Of a stretch of 64,000 nucleotides of DNA, positions 55,545 to 64,000 are shown in pieces (the stretch's first letter is position 1; the number at the start of each line of letters is the position of its first letter). The DNA lies in assembly GCA_003402345.1 (NCBI GenBank), contig QFXH01000007.1, positions 1 to 64,000 of the forward strand, read 5' to 3'. Both the position numbers and the translations under genes were made by a program. The notes below the pieces were generated by a model. The model saw nothing but the letters and a program-made list of their open reading frames with translations, ran no database searches and was not told where the DNA came from. The DNA comes from Candidatus Nitrotoga sp. MKT. GTDB taxonomy: Bacteria > Pseudomonadota > Gammaproteobacteria > Burkholderiales > Gallionellaceae.

Positions 55545-57440
55545 ATGCCTTGTATTACATTGCCAGATGGCTCGCAACGTAGTTTTGCGCAGCCTGTTAC
55601 CGTTGCTGAAGTTGCGCAGAGTATAGGCGCCGGTTTGGCGCGTGCGGCGCTTGCTGGTAAGGTTGATGGGCATCTGGTCGATACCTCCCACCTTATTTCT
55701 TCTGATGCAGCATTGTCCATCATCACCGATAAGGACGAGGACGGGTTGGAGATTATTCGCCATTCCACTGCCCACCTTTTGGCCTACGCAGTTAAGGAGT
55801 TATTTCCCGAGGCTCAAGTGACTATTGGCCCGGTGATCGAAAACGGGTTTTACTATGACTTCTCTTATGCACGTCCATTTACCCCAGATGATTTGGCGGC
55901 ACTTGAAAAGCGCATGGCGGAATTGGCCAGGCGTGATATTCCGGTAACGCGCAAAGAGCTGCCGCGTGATGAAGCGGTGGCCTATTTTAAAAGCATAGGG
56001 GAGTATTACAAGGCGGAGATTATCGAATCTATTCCCGTCGAGCAGGCCGTGTCACTTTACACTGAGGGTGATTTCACCGATCTGTGCCGTGGCCCGCATG
56101 TACCGTCCACTGGTAAGCTTAAGGCGTTCAAGTTGATGAGTGTGGCTGGCGCTTACTGGCGGGGCGATCAACGTAATGCCATGTTGCAGCGTATTTATGG
56201 TACTGCCTGGGCTAAGAAGGAAGATCTTGATGCCTATCTACACCGCTTGGAAGAGGCAGAAAAACGTGATCATCGAAAACTTGCCAAGCAACTCAATTTG
56301 TTCCACATGCAGGACGATGCGCCCGGCATGGTGTTTTGGCATCCGAATGGTTGGGCTATTTGGCAGGTAGTCGAGAGCTATATGCGCGGCAAGTTCCGCG
56401 AGTATGGTTATCAGGAAGTTCGCACGCCCACCATGATGGATCGCACACTTTGGGAGAAATCTGGGCATTGGGAAAATTATCACGACAATATGTTCACTAC
56501 CCATTCAGAGGCGCGGGATTTTGCGGTGAAGCCGATGAACTGTCCGGGACATGTACAGATTTTCAATTACGGCTTGCGCAGTTATCGCGAGTTACCCTTG
56601 CGGTTGGCCGAATTTGGATCCTGTCATCGTAATGAACCGTCAGGTTCTCTGCATGGCTTGATGCGTGTGCGCGGCTTTACCCAGGATGATGCGCATGTTT
56701 TCTGTACCGAACGTCAGATCGAAAGTGAAGTAGCGGATTTCATCGTGATGTTGCAAAAGGTGTACGCAGATTTTGGTTTTAATGATGTTTTGGTGAAACT
56801 TTCTACTCGTCCAGAGAAACGTGTTGGTTCCGACGAAACTTGGGATAAGGCGGAGGCGGCGCTGGCTGCGGCATTACGTCAGAATGATCTGGAATATGAA
56901 TTGCAGCCTGGTGAGGGGGCATTCTATGGGCCGAAAATAGAATTCTCTCTAAAAGACACCTTGGGGCGTGTGTGGCAATGCGGCACCATTCAGTTGGATT
57001 TTAACCTGCCAGTACGTTTGGGTGCGGAATATGTGGACGAGGACAACGCGCGCAAAGCACCGGTGATGCTACATCGCGCCATTCTTGGTTCGTTAGAGCG
57101 TTTTATGGGGATTCTTATTGAACACCACGCTGGAGCTTTTCCGCTGTGGTTGTCGCCGGTACAAATGGCGGTAGTGAATATTTCGCAGGCACAAAATGGT
57201 TATGCTACTCAAGTGGCGGAAACTTTGCGAGCAGCCGGGTTTCGTGTGCACTTGGATTTGCGCAATGAGAAAATTACCTATAAAATACGAGAATATAGCT
57301 TACAAAAATTACCTTATATACTGGTAATTGGTGATAAGGAAATGGCTGCTGATTTGGTTGCCGTGCGAACCCGAAAAGGTGAGGACCTTGGGCAAATGTC
57401 GATGGCGGTGTTATTACAACATCTGCAATTGGAACTGTAA
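55545..57440 (+). CDS. thrS: Threonyl-tRNA synthetase
   Basis: A 631-residue class II synthetase with the full domain set: TGS (~1-62, '[20 protein letters not shown]'), editing domain ('[20 protein letters not shown]', '[12 protein letters not shown]'), catalytic core with zinc-ligand region '[10 protein letters not shown]', motif 2 '[29 protein letters not shown]', motif 3 '[18 protein letters not shown]', and C-terminal anticodon domain. First gene of the thrS-infC-rpmI-rplT-pheST-ihfA-merR operon. Confidence 0.96.
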   Translation: MPCITLPDGSQRSFAQPVTVAEVAQSIGAGLARAALAGKVDGHLVDTSHLISSDAALSIITDKDEDGLEIIRHSTAHLLAYAVKELFPEAQVTIGPVIENGFYYDFSYARPFTPDDLAALEKRMAELARRDIPVTRKELPRDEAVAYFKSIGEYYKAEIIESIPVEQAVSLYTEGDFTDLCRGPHVPSTGKLKAFKLMSVAGAYWRGDQRNAMLQRIYGTAWAKKEDLDAYLHRLEEAEKRDHRKLAKQLNLFHMQDDAPGMVFWHPNGWAIWQVVESYMRGKFREYGYQEVRTPTMMDRTLWEKSGHWENYHDNMFTTHSEARDFAVKPMNCPGHVQIFNYGLRSYRELPLRLAEFGSCHRNEPSGSLHGLMRVRGFTQDDAHVFCTERQIESEVADFIVMLQKVYADFGFNDVLVKLSTRPEKRVGSDETWDKAEAALAAALRQNDLEYELQPGEGAFYGPKIEFSLKDTLGRVWQCGTIQLDFNLPVRLGAEYVDEDNARKAPVMLHRAILGSLERFMGILIEHHAGAFPLWLSPVQMAVVNISQAQNGYATQVAETLRAAGFRVHLDLRNEKITYKIREYSLQKLPYILVIGDKEMAADLVAVRTRKGEDLGQMSMAVLLQHLQLEL

Positions 57441-57478
57441 GCGGGTAGCACGGTTTAATTTTTAATGGAGAAACTGCA

Positions 57479-57997
57479 ATAGCTCAGGATAAAGAACAAC
57501 GCCTTAACGAGCAAATAACAGCGCCTCAGGTGCGGCTTGTTGGTGTAGAAGGGGAACCACTTGGTGTCGTGGCAGTCGCGGAAGCCTTACGTTTGGCTGA
57601 AGAGGCTGATTTAGATCTGGTGGAAGTTGCGCCAATGGCGGAACCACCGGTTTGCCGCATTATGGATATTGGCAAGTTCAAATATGCTGAGAGCAAGAAG
57701 CAGCACGAGGCTAAGCTTAAGCAAAAGCAGATTCAGATAAAGGAAGTCAAGTTTAGGCCGGGTACGGATGATGGCGATTACAATATCAAATTGCGTAACC
57801 TGATCCGATTTTTAGGGGAAGGTGACAAGACCAAAATTACGTTACGTTTTCGTGGACGTGAGATCGCCCATCAGAATATTGGCATGCAGATGATGGAGCG
57901 GGTTATGGCTGATCTTGGAGAGCATGGTACCGTAGAGCAGTACCCTAAAATGGAAGGCCGTCAGATGGTGATGGTGCTGGCGCCGAAGAAAAAATAA
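57479..57997 (+). CDS. infC: Translation initiation factor IF-3, probable AUA start
   Basis: A 172-residue factor. The protein must begin upstream of the first GTG at 57530, because the conserved N-terminus '[20 protein letters not shown]' is encoded from 57482. The codon before it is ATA (57479-57481), placed 8 bases after GGAG. IF-3 genes usually use AUU and are autoregulated through IF-3 discrimination against non-canonical starts; AUA would serve the same purpose. The C-terminal domain '[20 protein letters not shown]' is normal. Confidence 0.92.
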   Translation: MAQDKEQRLNEQITAPQVRLVGVEGEPLGVVAVAEALRLAEEADLDLVEVAPMAEPPVCRIMDIGKFKYAESKKQHEAKLKQKQIQIKEVKFRPGTDDGDYNIKLRNLIRFLGEGDKTKITLRFRGREIAHQNIGMQMMERVMADLGEHGTVEQYPKMEGRQMVMVLAPKKK

Positions 57998-58011
57998 TTT
58001 ATGAGGTAAAC

Positions 58012-58028
58012 CTCCGGCTACGTCGGAG
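58012..58028 (+). promoter_or_regulatory. Short hairpin in the infC-rpmI spacer
   Basis: CTCCG and CGGAG with a seven-base loop, followed by TGATTTTTAAT. In a 163-bp leader before rpmI-rplT it may be an attenuator or part of an L20-binding leader; evidence is weak. Confidence 0.3.
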
Positions 58029-58160
58029 TGATTTTTAATACTGCTCGGGTTAAGGGGCTGGTCAGAGCAGATTAGTAGTAAACAGTCCCAGATAAGTGAT
58101 TTCAGGTTTTAAAGTGTTCCTTCCAGGAGCCTCCTGATGTCATAAAATAAAGGAGTAGTT

Positions 58161-58358
58161 ATGCCTAAAATGAAAACAAAAAGTGGTGCTGCAAAGCGCT
58201 TCAAAGTGCGTGCAGGCGGCAGCATCAAGCGTGCACAAGCATTTAAACGCCACATCCTGACCAAAAAGACCACCAAGAGCAAGCGTCAATTGCGTGGTAC
58301 TACCGAAGTTCACGCAAGCAACACGGCGTCTATTCGCGCCATGATGCCCTACGCATAA
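58161..58358 (+). CDS. rpmI: 50S ribosomal protein L35
   Basis: A 65-residue basic protein beginning '[20 protein letters not shown]', the family signature, with '[20 protein letters not shown]'. A strong AAAGGAG lies upstream of the ATG. Component of the large ribosomal subunit. It precedes rplT by 10 bp. Confidence 0.96.
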   Translation: MPKMKTKSGAAKRFKVRAGGSIKRAQAFKRHILTKKTTKSKRQLRGTTEVHASNTASIRAMMPYA

Positions 58359-58368
58359 GGAGTAAAAC

Positions 58369-58728
58369 ATGCCAAGAGTTAAACGTGGTGTAACGGCGCG
58401 AGCGCGCCATAAGAAAGTTTTAGATCTGGCCAAGGGTTATCGTGGCCGCCGTAAAAACGTCTATCGTATCGCCAAAGAAGCAGTGATGAAGGCTGGCCAG
58501 TACGCCTACCGTGATCGTCGGCAACGCAAGCGTCAGTTCCGCACATTATGGATTGCACGTATCAATGCAGCGGCACGTGAGCAAGGGTTGAGCTACAGTG
58601 TGTTTATGAATGGCCTAAAGAAAGCCGCGATTAGCATTGACCGCAAGGTGCTGGCGGATATTGCCGTATTTGATAAGCTTGCCTTTATACAGATCGTCGG
58701 ACAGGCTAAAACTAGTCTCGGCATTTAA
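58369..58728 (+). CDS. rplT: 50S ribosomal protein L20
   Basis: A 119-residue basic protein opening '[20 protein letters not shown]' and containing '[20 protein letters not shown]'. It nucleates 50S assembly and represses its own operon in E. coli. A strong terminator follows. Confidence 0.96.
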   Translation: MPRVKRGVTARARHKKVLDLAKGYRGRRKNVYRIAKEAVMKAGQYAYRDRRQRKRQFRTLWIARINAAAREQGLSYSVFMNGLKKAAISIDRKVLADIAVFDKLAFIQIVGQAKTSLGI

Positions 58729-58750
58729 GCCATAAGCTAAATCACATTTA

Positions 58751-58774
58751 AGAGGCGTTTGGCGCCTCTTTTTT
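58751..58774 (+). terminator. Rho-independent terminator after rplT
   Basis: Stem AGAGGCG/CGCCTCT with loop TTTGG and a run of T, 22 bp after the rplT stop. It separates infC-rpmI-rplT from pheST, at least partly. Confidence 0.9.
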
Positions 58775-58908
58775 GTTTTTTATAAGGCTGTCAATTTATG
58801 TAATTGATTAGGAATTAATTTTTATGAGCGACTTTCGTGTAATTTGCGATCTCGGCTCGATTACGCCGTTAACCTCGCTGTCTTCTCTGTCAGTGTAGAT
58901 ACATATAA

Positions 58909-59937
<1,029 letters not shown>

Positions 59938-59938
59938 C

Positions 59939-62290
59939 ATGAAATTTTCAGAGAATTGGTTAAGATCCTGGATTAATCCCGAGCTTCCCAGCCACGAGCT
60001 GGCGCATGCGTTGACCATGGCTGGGCTGGAAGTGGAGGCGTTGGAATCAGTTGCACCTGCGTTCAAGAATGTAGTGGTAGCGGAAGTGCTGGAGGTGATC
60101 AAACATCCCAATGCGGATCGGTTAAATGTGTGTCAAGTCAATGTGGGCGAGGCTGCGCCGCTGAGCATCGTTTGCGGCGCACCCAATGTTGCCGTTGGCA
60201 TGAAAGTACCTTGTGCGCGCATCGGTGCGATATTGCCAGGTGACTTTGTCATAAAGCAAGCCAAGGTGCGCAATGTTGATTCTTTCGGTATGTTGTGTTC
60301 TGCCAAGGAGCTTGGATTGGCAGAAGAGAGTCAGGGTCTGTGGTTGTTACCTGAGAATGCGCCAGTGGGGGAGGGGCTACGCGAATACCTGGAGCTGGAC
60401 GACATGCTGTTCACCTTAAAGCTTACACCTAATCGCAGTGACTGTTTAAGCATGGCAGGCGTGGCGCGGGAAGTGGCGGCGATTGCTGGCGGCACGTTGA
60501 ATGCGTTGCAGGTTGATTCCGTTCAGTCGAGTTTGACTGAAACCTTAGTGGTAAATATTGATGCTCCCGAAGCTTGTCGGTTATATTGTGGCCGCATCGT
60601 GCGCGGTGTGAATTCTTCTGCTGCGACGCCGTCATGGATGATGCACCGCCTGGAGCGCGGCGGGCTGCGCAGTATCAATGCGGTGGTAGATATTACCAAT
60701 TATGTCATGCTCGAGCTTGGTCAGCCCCTTCATGCCTTTGACTTGGGAAAACTTACCGGTGGCATTACAGTGCGTTACGCGCGAGCGGATGAAGAATTGG
60801 TTTTGCTCAATGGGCAAAAGGTCATGCTGCAGGATGACATATTGGTGGTTGCAGATGATACGCAATTGCTAGCGTTGGCTGGAATTATGGGTGGTGCGGC
60901 AAGCGGTGTGGAAACGGCCACTCGTGATGTCTTTTTGGAGAGCGCTTTCTTTGTACCCGATGCAATTGTTGGAAAGGCGCGTAGATTGGCCATTTCCACT
61001 GATTCTTCATATCGTTTTGAGCGCGGTGTAGATTTTGCCGCGACACGCATGGCACTCGAGCGTGCAACACAATTATTGCTGGAGATTTGCGGTGGGCAAG
61101 CTGGTGTGGTCAGCGAGGTGCGTGGGGAATTGCCAGCACGCGATGCGATAATGTTACGCACCAGTCGAGTAAAGCGCATGTTGGGTATTATGCTGGATAC
61201 TGCCCAAATCACCGCTTTGCTGCAGCGCTTGCAATTTAAATTTGAACAGCAGGGTGATGATTTCTATGTAACACCGCCTAGCTATCGCTTTGACCTGTCT
61301 CTGGAAGTAGATTTGATCGAGGAAATTGCCCGAATAGTCGGTTACGATAATATTCCGGCGCAGCCACCACAAACCGCAGTTATGATGGTGCCACAAACAG
61401 AAACACAACGTTCAGTGTCTTGCTTGCGTCAAATCTTAGTGGCACGTGACTACCAGGAAACAATCAGTTATGCTTTTCTTGATGCAGCGGTCGAGCGTGA
61501 TTTGTGTGCTAATACTACGCCTATTACCCTGAAAAACCCCATTTCCAGTCAATTGGCGGTAATGCGTAGCAGTCTTTTAGGTGGTTTGATCGGTGCTTTG
61601 CGTATAAATTTTGTACGTAAACAATCCCGTGTGCGTCTGTTTGAAGCAGGAGTGTGTTTTACAGGTGAAAATCATGCTCAACGTGAGCGGTTCGCCGGAT
61701 TGTGTTATGGCCCACAGCTTCCTGAACAATGGGGGGCGGCGGCGCGTAGCGTGGATTTTTACGATGTAAAGGCAGATGTAGAAGCGCTGTTTGCTCCAGT
61801 GCTATTAACTTTTGTAGCATCACCGCATCCTGCTTCCCACCCTGGGCGTTCGGCACAAATATTGCTGCATGGACAAGTAGTGGGTTGGATAGGGGAGTTG
61901 CATCCGAAGTGGTTGCAGCAGTATGAAATTTCGCAGGGAGTGGTGTGGTTTGAGGTTGAGCTTGATGCCTTGATATCAGCCAATGTACCGCATGCCAGCG
62001 AAATTTCTAAGTTTCCGCCGGTTCGTCGCGATCTTGCTGTCGTTGTGGATGAAAGTGTAACAGTCCAATCTTTATTGGATGCCATGCTCGGTAGCAATAC
62101 CTCGTATGTGGCAGAAATCGCGTTGTTTGATTTGTATCGTGGTAAAGGTGTGGGGGACGGAAAAAAAAGCCTTGCTTTCCGTGTGTTATTGCAAGATACT
62201 CAAAAAACATTAATTGATAGTGAAATTGAACAAAGTATCGCGCGCTTGGCTGCTGTTTTGCAACAGCATGGTGCGCAGTTACGTATATAA
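59939..62290 (+). CDS. pheT: Phenylalanyl-tRNA synthetase beta subunit
   Basis: A 783-residue subunit of normal length. The domains in order are a tRNA-binding (EMAP-like) domain ~40-150 ('VCGAPNVAVGMKVPCARIGA'), the B3/4 editing domain ('INAVVDITNYVMLELGQPLH'), B5 ('ITALLQRLQFKFEQQGDDFY'), the catalytic-like core, and the C-terminal ferredoxin-fold anticodon-binding domain ('SKFPPVRRDLAVVVDESV'). It starts immediately after pheS and precedes ihfA. Confidence 0.96.
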   Translation: MKFSENWLRSWINPELPSHELAHALTMAGLEVEALESVAPAFKNVVVAEVLEVIKHPNADRLNVCQVNVGEAAPLSIVCGAPNVAVGMKVPCARIGAILPGDFVIKQAKVRNVDSFGMLCSAKELGLAEESQGLWLLPENAPVGEGLREYLELDDMLFTLKLTPNRSDCLSMAGVAREVAAIAGGTLNALQVDSVQSSLTETLVVNIDAPEACRLYCGRIVRGVNSSAATPSWMMHRLERGGLRSINAVVDITNYVMLELGQPLHAFDLGKLTGGITVRYARADEELVLLNGQKVMLQDDILVVADDTQLLALAGIMGGAASGVETATRDVFLESAFFVPDAIVGKARRLAISTDSSYRFERGVDFAATRMALERATQLLLEICGGQAGVVSEVRGELPARDAIMLRTSRVKRMLGIMLDTAQITALLQRLQFKFEQQGDDFYVTPPSYRFDLSLEVDLIEEIARIVGYDNIPAQPPQTAVMMVPQTETQRSVSCLRQILVARDYQETISYAFLDAAVERDLCANTTPITLKNPISSQLAVMRSSLLGGLIGALRINFVRKQSRVRLFEAGVCFTGENHAQRERFAGLCYGPQLPEQWGAAARSVDFYDVKADVEALFAPVLLTFVASPHPASHPGRSAQILLHGQVVGWIGELHPKWLQQYEISQGVVWFEVELDALISANVPHASEISKFPPVRRDLAVVVDESVTVQSLLDAMLGSNTSYVAEIALFDLYRGKGVGDGKKSLAFRVLLQDTQKTLIDSEIEQSIARLAAVLQQHGAQLRI

Positions 62291-62300
62291 GGGGTGATCA

Positions 62301-62606
62301 ATGACATTAACCAAAGCAGAGCTCGCGGATTTACTGTTTGAAAAAGTTGGTTTGAATAAGCGTGAAGCTAAGGATATGGTTGAGTCCTATTTCGAGGAAA
62401 TTCGTGCTCAACTTGAGCATGGTGAAAGTGTCAAGTTATCCGGTTTTGGCAATTTTCAGTTACGTGATAAGCCCCAGCGTCCTGGGCGTAATCCAAAGAC
62501 AGGCGAAGATATCCCCATAACAGCACGCCGTGTAGTGACTTTTCATCCTAGCCAGAAACTTAAGAGCATGGTAGAGCTCCATTATCATGGAAAACCACAA
62601 GCTTAA
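62301..62606 (+). CDS. ihfA: Integration host factor subunit alpha
   Basis: A 101-residue DNA-bending protein of the HU/IHF family: '[20 protein letters not shown]', the beta-arm motif '[20 protein letters not shown]' with the DNA-intercalating Pro, and a conserved tail. It follows pheT by 10 bp, the conserved proteobacterial arrangement. The merR-like gene overlaps its last 20 bp. Confidence 0.95.
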   Translation: MTLTKAELADLLFEKVGLNKREAKDMVESYFEEIRAQLEHGESVKLSGFGNFQLRDKPQRPGRNPKTGEDIPITARRVVTFHPSQKLKSMVELHYHGKPQA

Positions 62607-62955
62607 TGCCGTCCTGCCATCGATCCCGGCGAAAAGGTATTTTACTATAGGTGAAGTCAGTGACTTATGCGGGGTGAAGGCGCATGTATTGCGTTATTGG
62701 GAGCAGGAGTTTACCCAGCTGAAACCCGTTAAACGGGGCGGTAATCGGCGCTACTATCAGCATCATGAAGTTTTACTCATCCGTCGTATCAGGCAATTGC
62801 TGTATGAAGAAGGTTTTACTATCAGTGGAGCCCGTGGTCGCTTGAGTGATTTTGTTGGACAACAAATAGAAAATCAGCCGCAACCGCTTCAATCATCCGC
62901 TAATTTGTCTGAATTACGTCGTGAAATCAGCGAAATTATCGCCCTACTAGGGTAG
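62587..62955 (+). CDS. MerR-family transcriptional regulator
   Basis: A 122-residue regulator. The winged helix is at the N-terminus: '[26 protein letters not shown]' followed by '[26 protein letters not shown]'. The short C-terminal helix lacks metal-binding Cys. This gene regularly follows ihfA in Beta- and Gammaproteobacteria; its targets are unknown. It starts inside ihfA. The tRNA-Pro gene often found after it in relatives is not here; IS debris follows instead. Confidence 0.92.
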   Translation: MENHKLNAVLPSIPAKRYFTIGEVSDLCGVKAHVLRYWEQEFTQLKPVKRGGNRRYYQHHEVLLIRRIRQLLYEEGFTISGARGRLSDFVGQQIENQPQPLQSSANLSELRREISEIIALLG

Positions 62956-63038
62956 TAAGAATCCCCTAGTTTTAGACCATCATTTAGATGGTAGTCTGCT
63001 ATAACAAAAAAACTATAAGTGAGGGCGGGTGTCAATAA

Positions 63039-63200
63039 TGGACACCAACGGGTTCATGCGCCAATCTGTTTTCATATTGAGTAGCCCCTTTCCCCATGGG
63101 GCGTTGCTGTAGCCGTTCCCCTGGCGTGACATTGATGGTGCCATGCCGACTGATCGAGCAATTTTTGTACTTATGGGCGCAATACTGGCTACCCTCTGCC
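63039..63200 (-). mobile_element. IS3-family remnant: orfB 3' end and terminal repeat
   Basis: On the minus strand two frames read 'QYCAHKYKN' and then, shifted, 'GMAPSMSRQGNGYSNAPW'. This is the conserved DDE-region end of an IS3-type OrfB. It runs into an end TGGACACCAACGGG at 63039, similar to the end at 31089 (TGGAGTCCAACGGA), both preceded by CAATAA. The element is truncated and frameshifted. Confidence 0.65.
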
Positions 63201-63282
63201 TAGTTGACTAGGTTGTCACCGAACAAATCTTTGTGGCATGCCAGATAGAGCCAACCCTTATTAATTGGGGAGGTGGGTGATG

Positions 63283-63462
63283 TCAATCGCTTAGATATGA
63301 TTTGGGGCGATCACCCACCAAGCTAAGCGTATTAACCGCTCGGCGAAACTTCGCGGTTTTCCACCGAGTGAGATCAGTGTCGCATTCAGCAACTAATCGT
63401 AATGTGAGAAATAGGCCAATACCATGAATTTGCGTTAGATCAGGCCCAGCCAATGGGTACAT
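63283..63462 (-). pseudogene. IS110-family transposase fragment
   Basis: A 59-residue frame reads 'PDLTQIHGIGLFLTLRLVAE' then 'CDTDLTRWKTAK'. This matches the C-terminal transposase_20 domain of IS110/IS116/IS902 elements. The following sequence has lost the frame before the usual 'FTSWL' motif. Only this fragment is recognisable. Confidence 0.65.
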
Positions 63463-64000
63463 GGTGAAGGTCGCACCATTTGACTGCTTGGTACGGTGCG
63501 TGTTTTGGGAAGCGGCGTCTCTGGCATGAGTTGACCCGTATAAGCATATCGCGCATTGCAGGTTGTTACATCAGGATTTTTCTCACTCGCCCAATAGGTA
63601 GTTACTAGACATCGTGTATGTCACTCTTTTTGCCAGGTATGAAATACGCTTCGCGTGCATTGGCAAGAATGACATTAATGCCGTGCGACTCAAGTACTTC
63701 GTACGCCATAAACCCAATGAATGCCTGTGGATTTTATTGTGGCAGTTTCGATTAGCCAATCTGTTATTTGTTTCACGTTTAATAAAACGTGGGCCCATTT
63801 TGCTCAGCCTATCTCATCTTCGATGGGGTAATGATTTTACTGCTGATGTATAAATTAAATAATTTCAAAAAATATGGCTTATTGCCCATCGTTATATAGT
63901 AATATACATTTTGCTAGCCGCTTCGAAATAAAGTGGATGCATACGGTGCGATGGCGGGTTAGTTTGACTGAAGTAGGGCGCATCTGGAAGCTTAATTGAG
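63463..64000. other. Unassigned stretch at the right window edge
   Basis: Open frames on both strands around 63583-63853 have no recognisable family or good start. It is probably more decayed insertion sequence. Confidence 0.3.

Noticed and set aside
58824-58898. 24-codon ORF between rplT and pheS as a Phe-rich leader peptide
   Set aside because: It has only one Phe codon, no attenuator hairpin series and no good Shine-Dalgarno.
62956-63038. tRNA-Pro after the merR-like gene
   Set aside because: I looked for a cloverleaf with a CCA-compatible acceptor stem; only a weak hairpin is present.
63614-63853. 79-codon ORF near the right edge
   Set aside because: Unnatural composition and no match; an equally long frame exists on the opposite strand, typical of chance.

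Overview
The window reads as a chromosomal segment of a Betaproteobacterium, most likely of the Nitrosomonadales/Gallionellaceae type. The evidence is the order hfq-hflX-hflK-hflC-DUF2065-hisZ-purA, a thrS-infC-rpmI-rplT-pheS-pheT-ihfA-merR operon, hopanoid genes hpnCDE, a phosphoketolase/acetate kinase pair and a PEP-CTERM protein. Base composition is moderate. I saw no rRNA, tRNA or CRISPR array. Species assignment is inference.

Layout. 1-7.6 kb (minus strand) is a zinc-acquisition regulon: Zur-type repressor, ZIP permease, COG0523 GTPase, DUF1826 protein, ZrgA-like His-rich protein, LolD-like ATPase, FtsX-like permease, DUF3299 protein, small DUF2946-like protein and a ZnuD-like TonB receptor cut by the window edge. 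Nearly every gene pair overlaps or is a few bases apart. Two palindromes sharing one core lie between the regulator and the ZIP gene and are candidate Zur operators. 7.7-11.3 kb holds hpnE, hpnD, hpnC and a small cytochrome c. 11.6-14.6 kb is an accessory insert: decayed coding sequence, then a two-gene cassette of an OLD-like ATPase-Toprim protein and a D12-class adenine methyltransferase. I cannot match this pair to a named defence system. 14.6-18.1 kb is phosphoketolase plus acetate kinase. 18.1-20.3 kb is a NarL-type two-component pair whose kinase carries a degenerate receiver domain.

20.5-22.0 kb contains a decayed gene and a PEP-CTERM gene with a good sigma-54 promoter and an upstream 22-bp element that recurs exactly downstream. 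22.4-31.1 kb is ygfZ and, divergently, a peptide ABC transporter operon that has taken up several extra elements: a small secreted Cys protein gene, a perfect 17-bp inverted repeat between the permeases, and a REP-like palindrome translated in frame inside the ATPase linker. 31.1-36.2 kb has an IS3 remnant, a tandem universal stress protein, MltD, RbgA/YlqF and a secreted trypsin-like protease. 36.4-42.6 kb is the hfq-to-purA operon. 43-44.9 kb is a small exported protein, a broken alpha/beta hydrolase and unassigned sequence. 45-51.5 kb is a TetR-regulated RND efflux pump. 51.9-54.7 kb is an FTR1 iron permease and TonB-ExbB-ExbD. 54.7-55.2 kb is an IS1380 remnant. 55.5-63.0 kb is the thrS-to-merR translation operon, in which infC appears to start at AUA. 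63.0-64.0 kb is a graveyard of IS3 and IS110 fragments.

Functionally, TonB-ExbBD at 53-54.7 kb could energise the zinc receptor at the left edge. The strongest candidates for something undescribed are the ATPase-Toprim/methyltransferase cassette, the twin operator array of the zinc regulon and the sigma-54 element of the PEP-CTERM gene.
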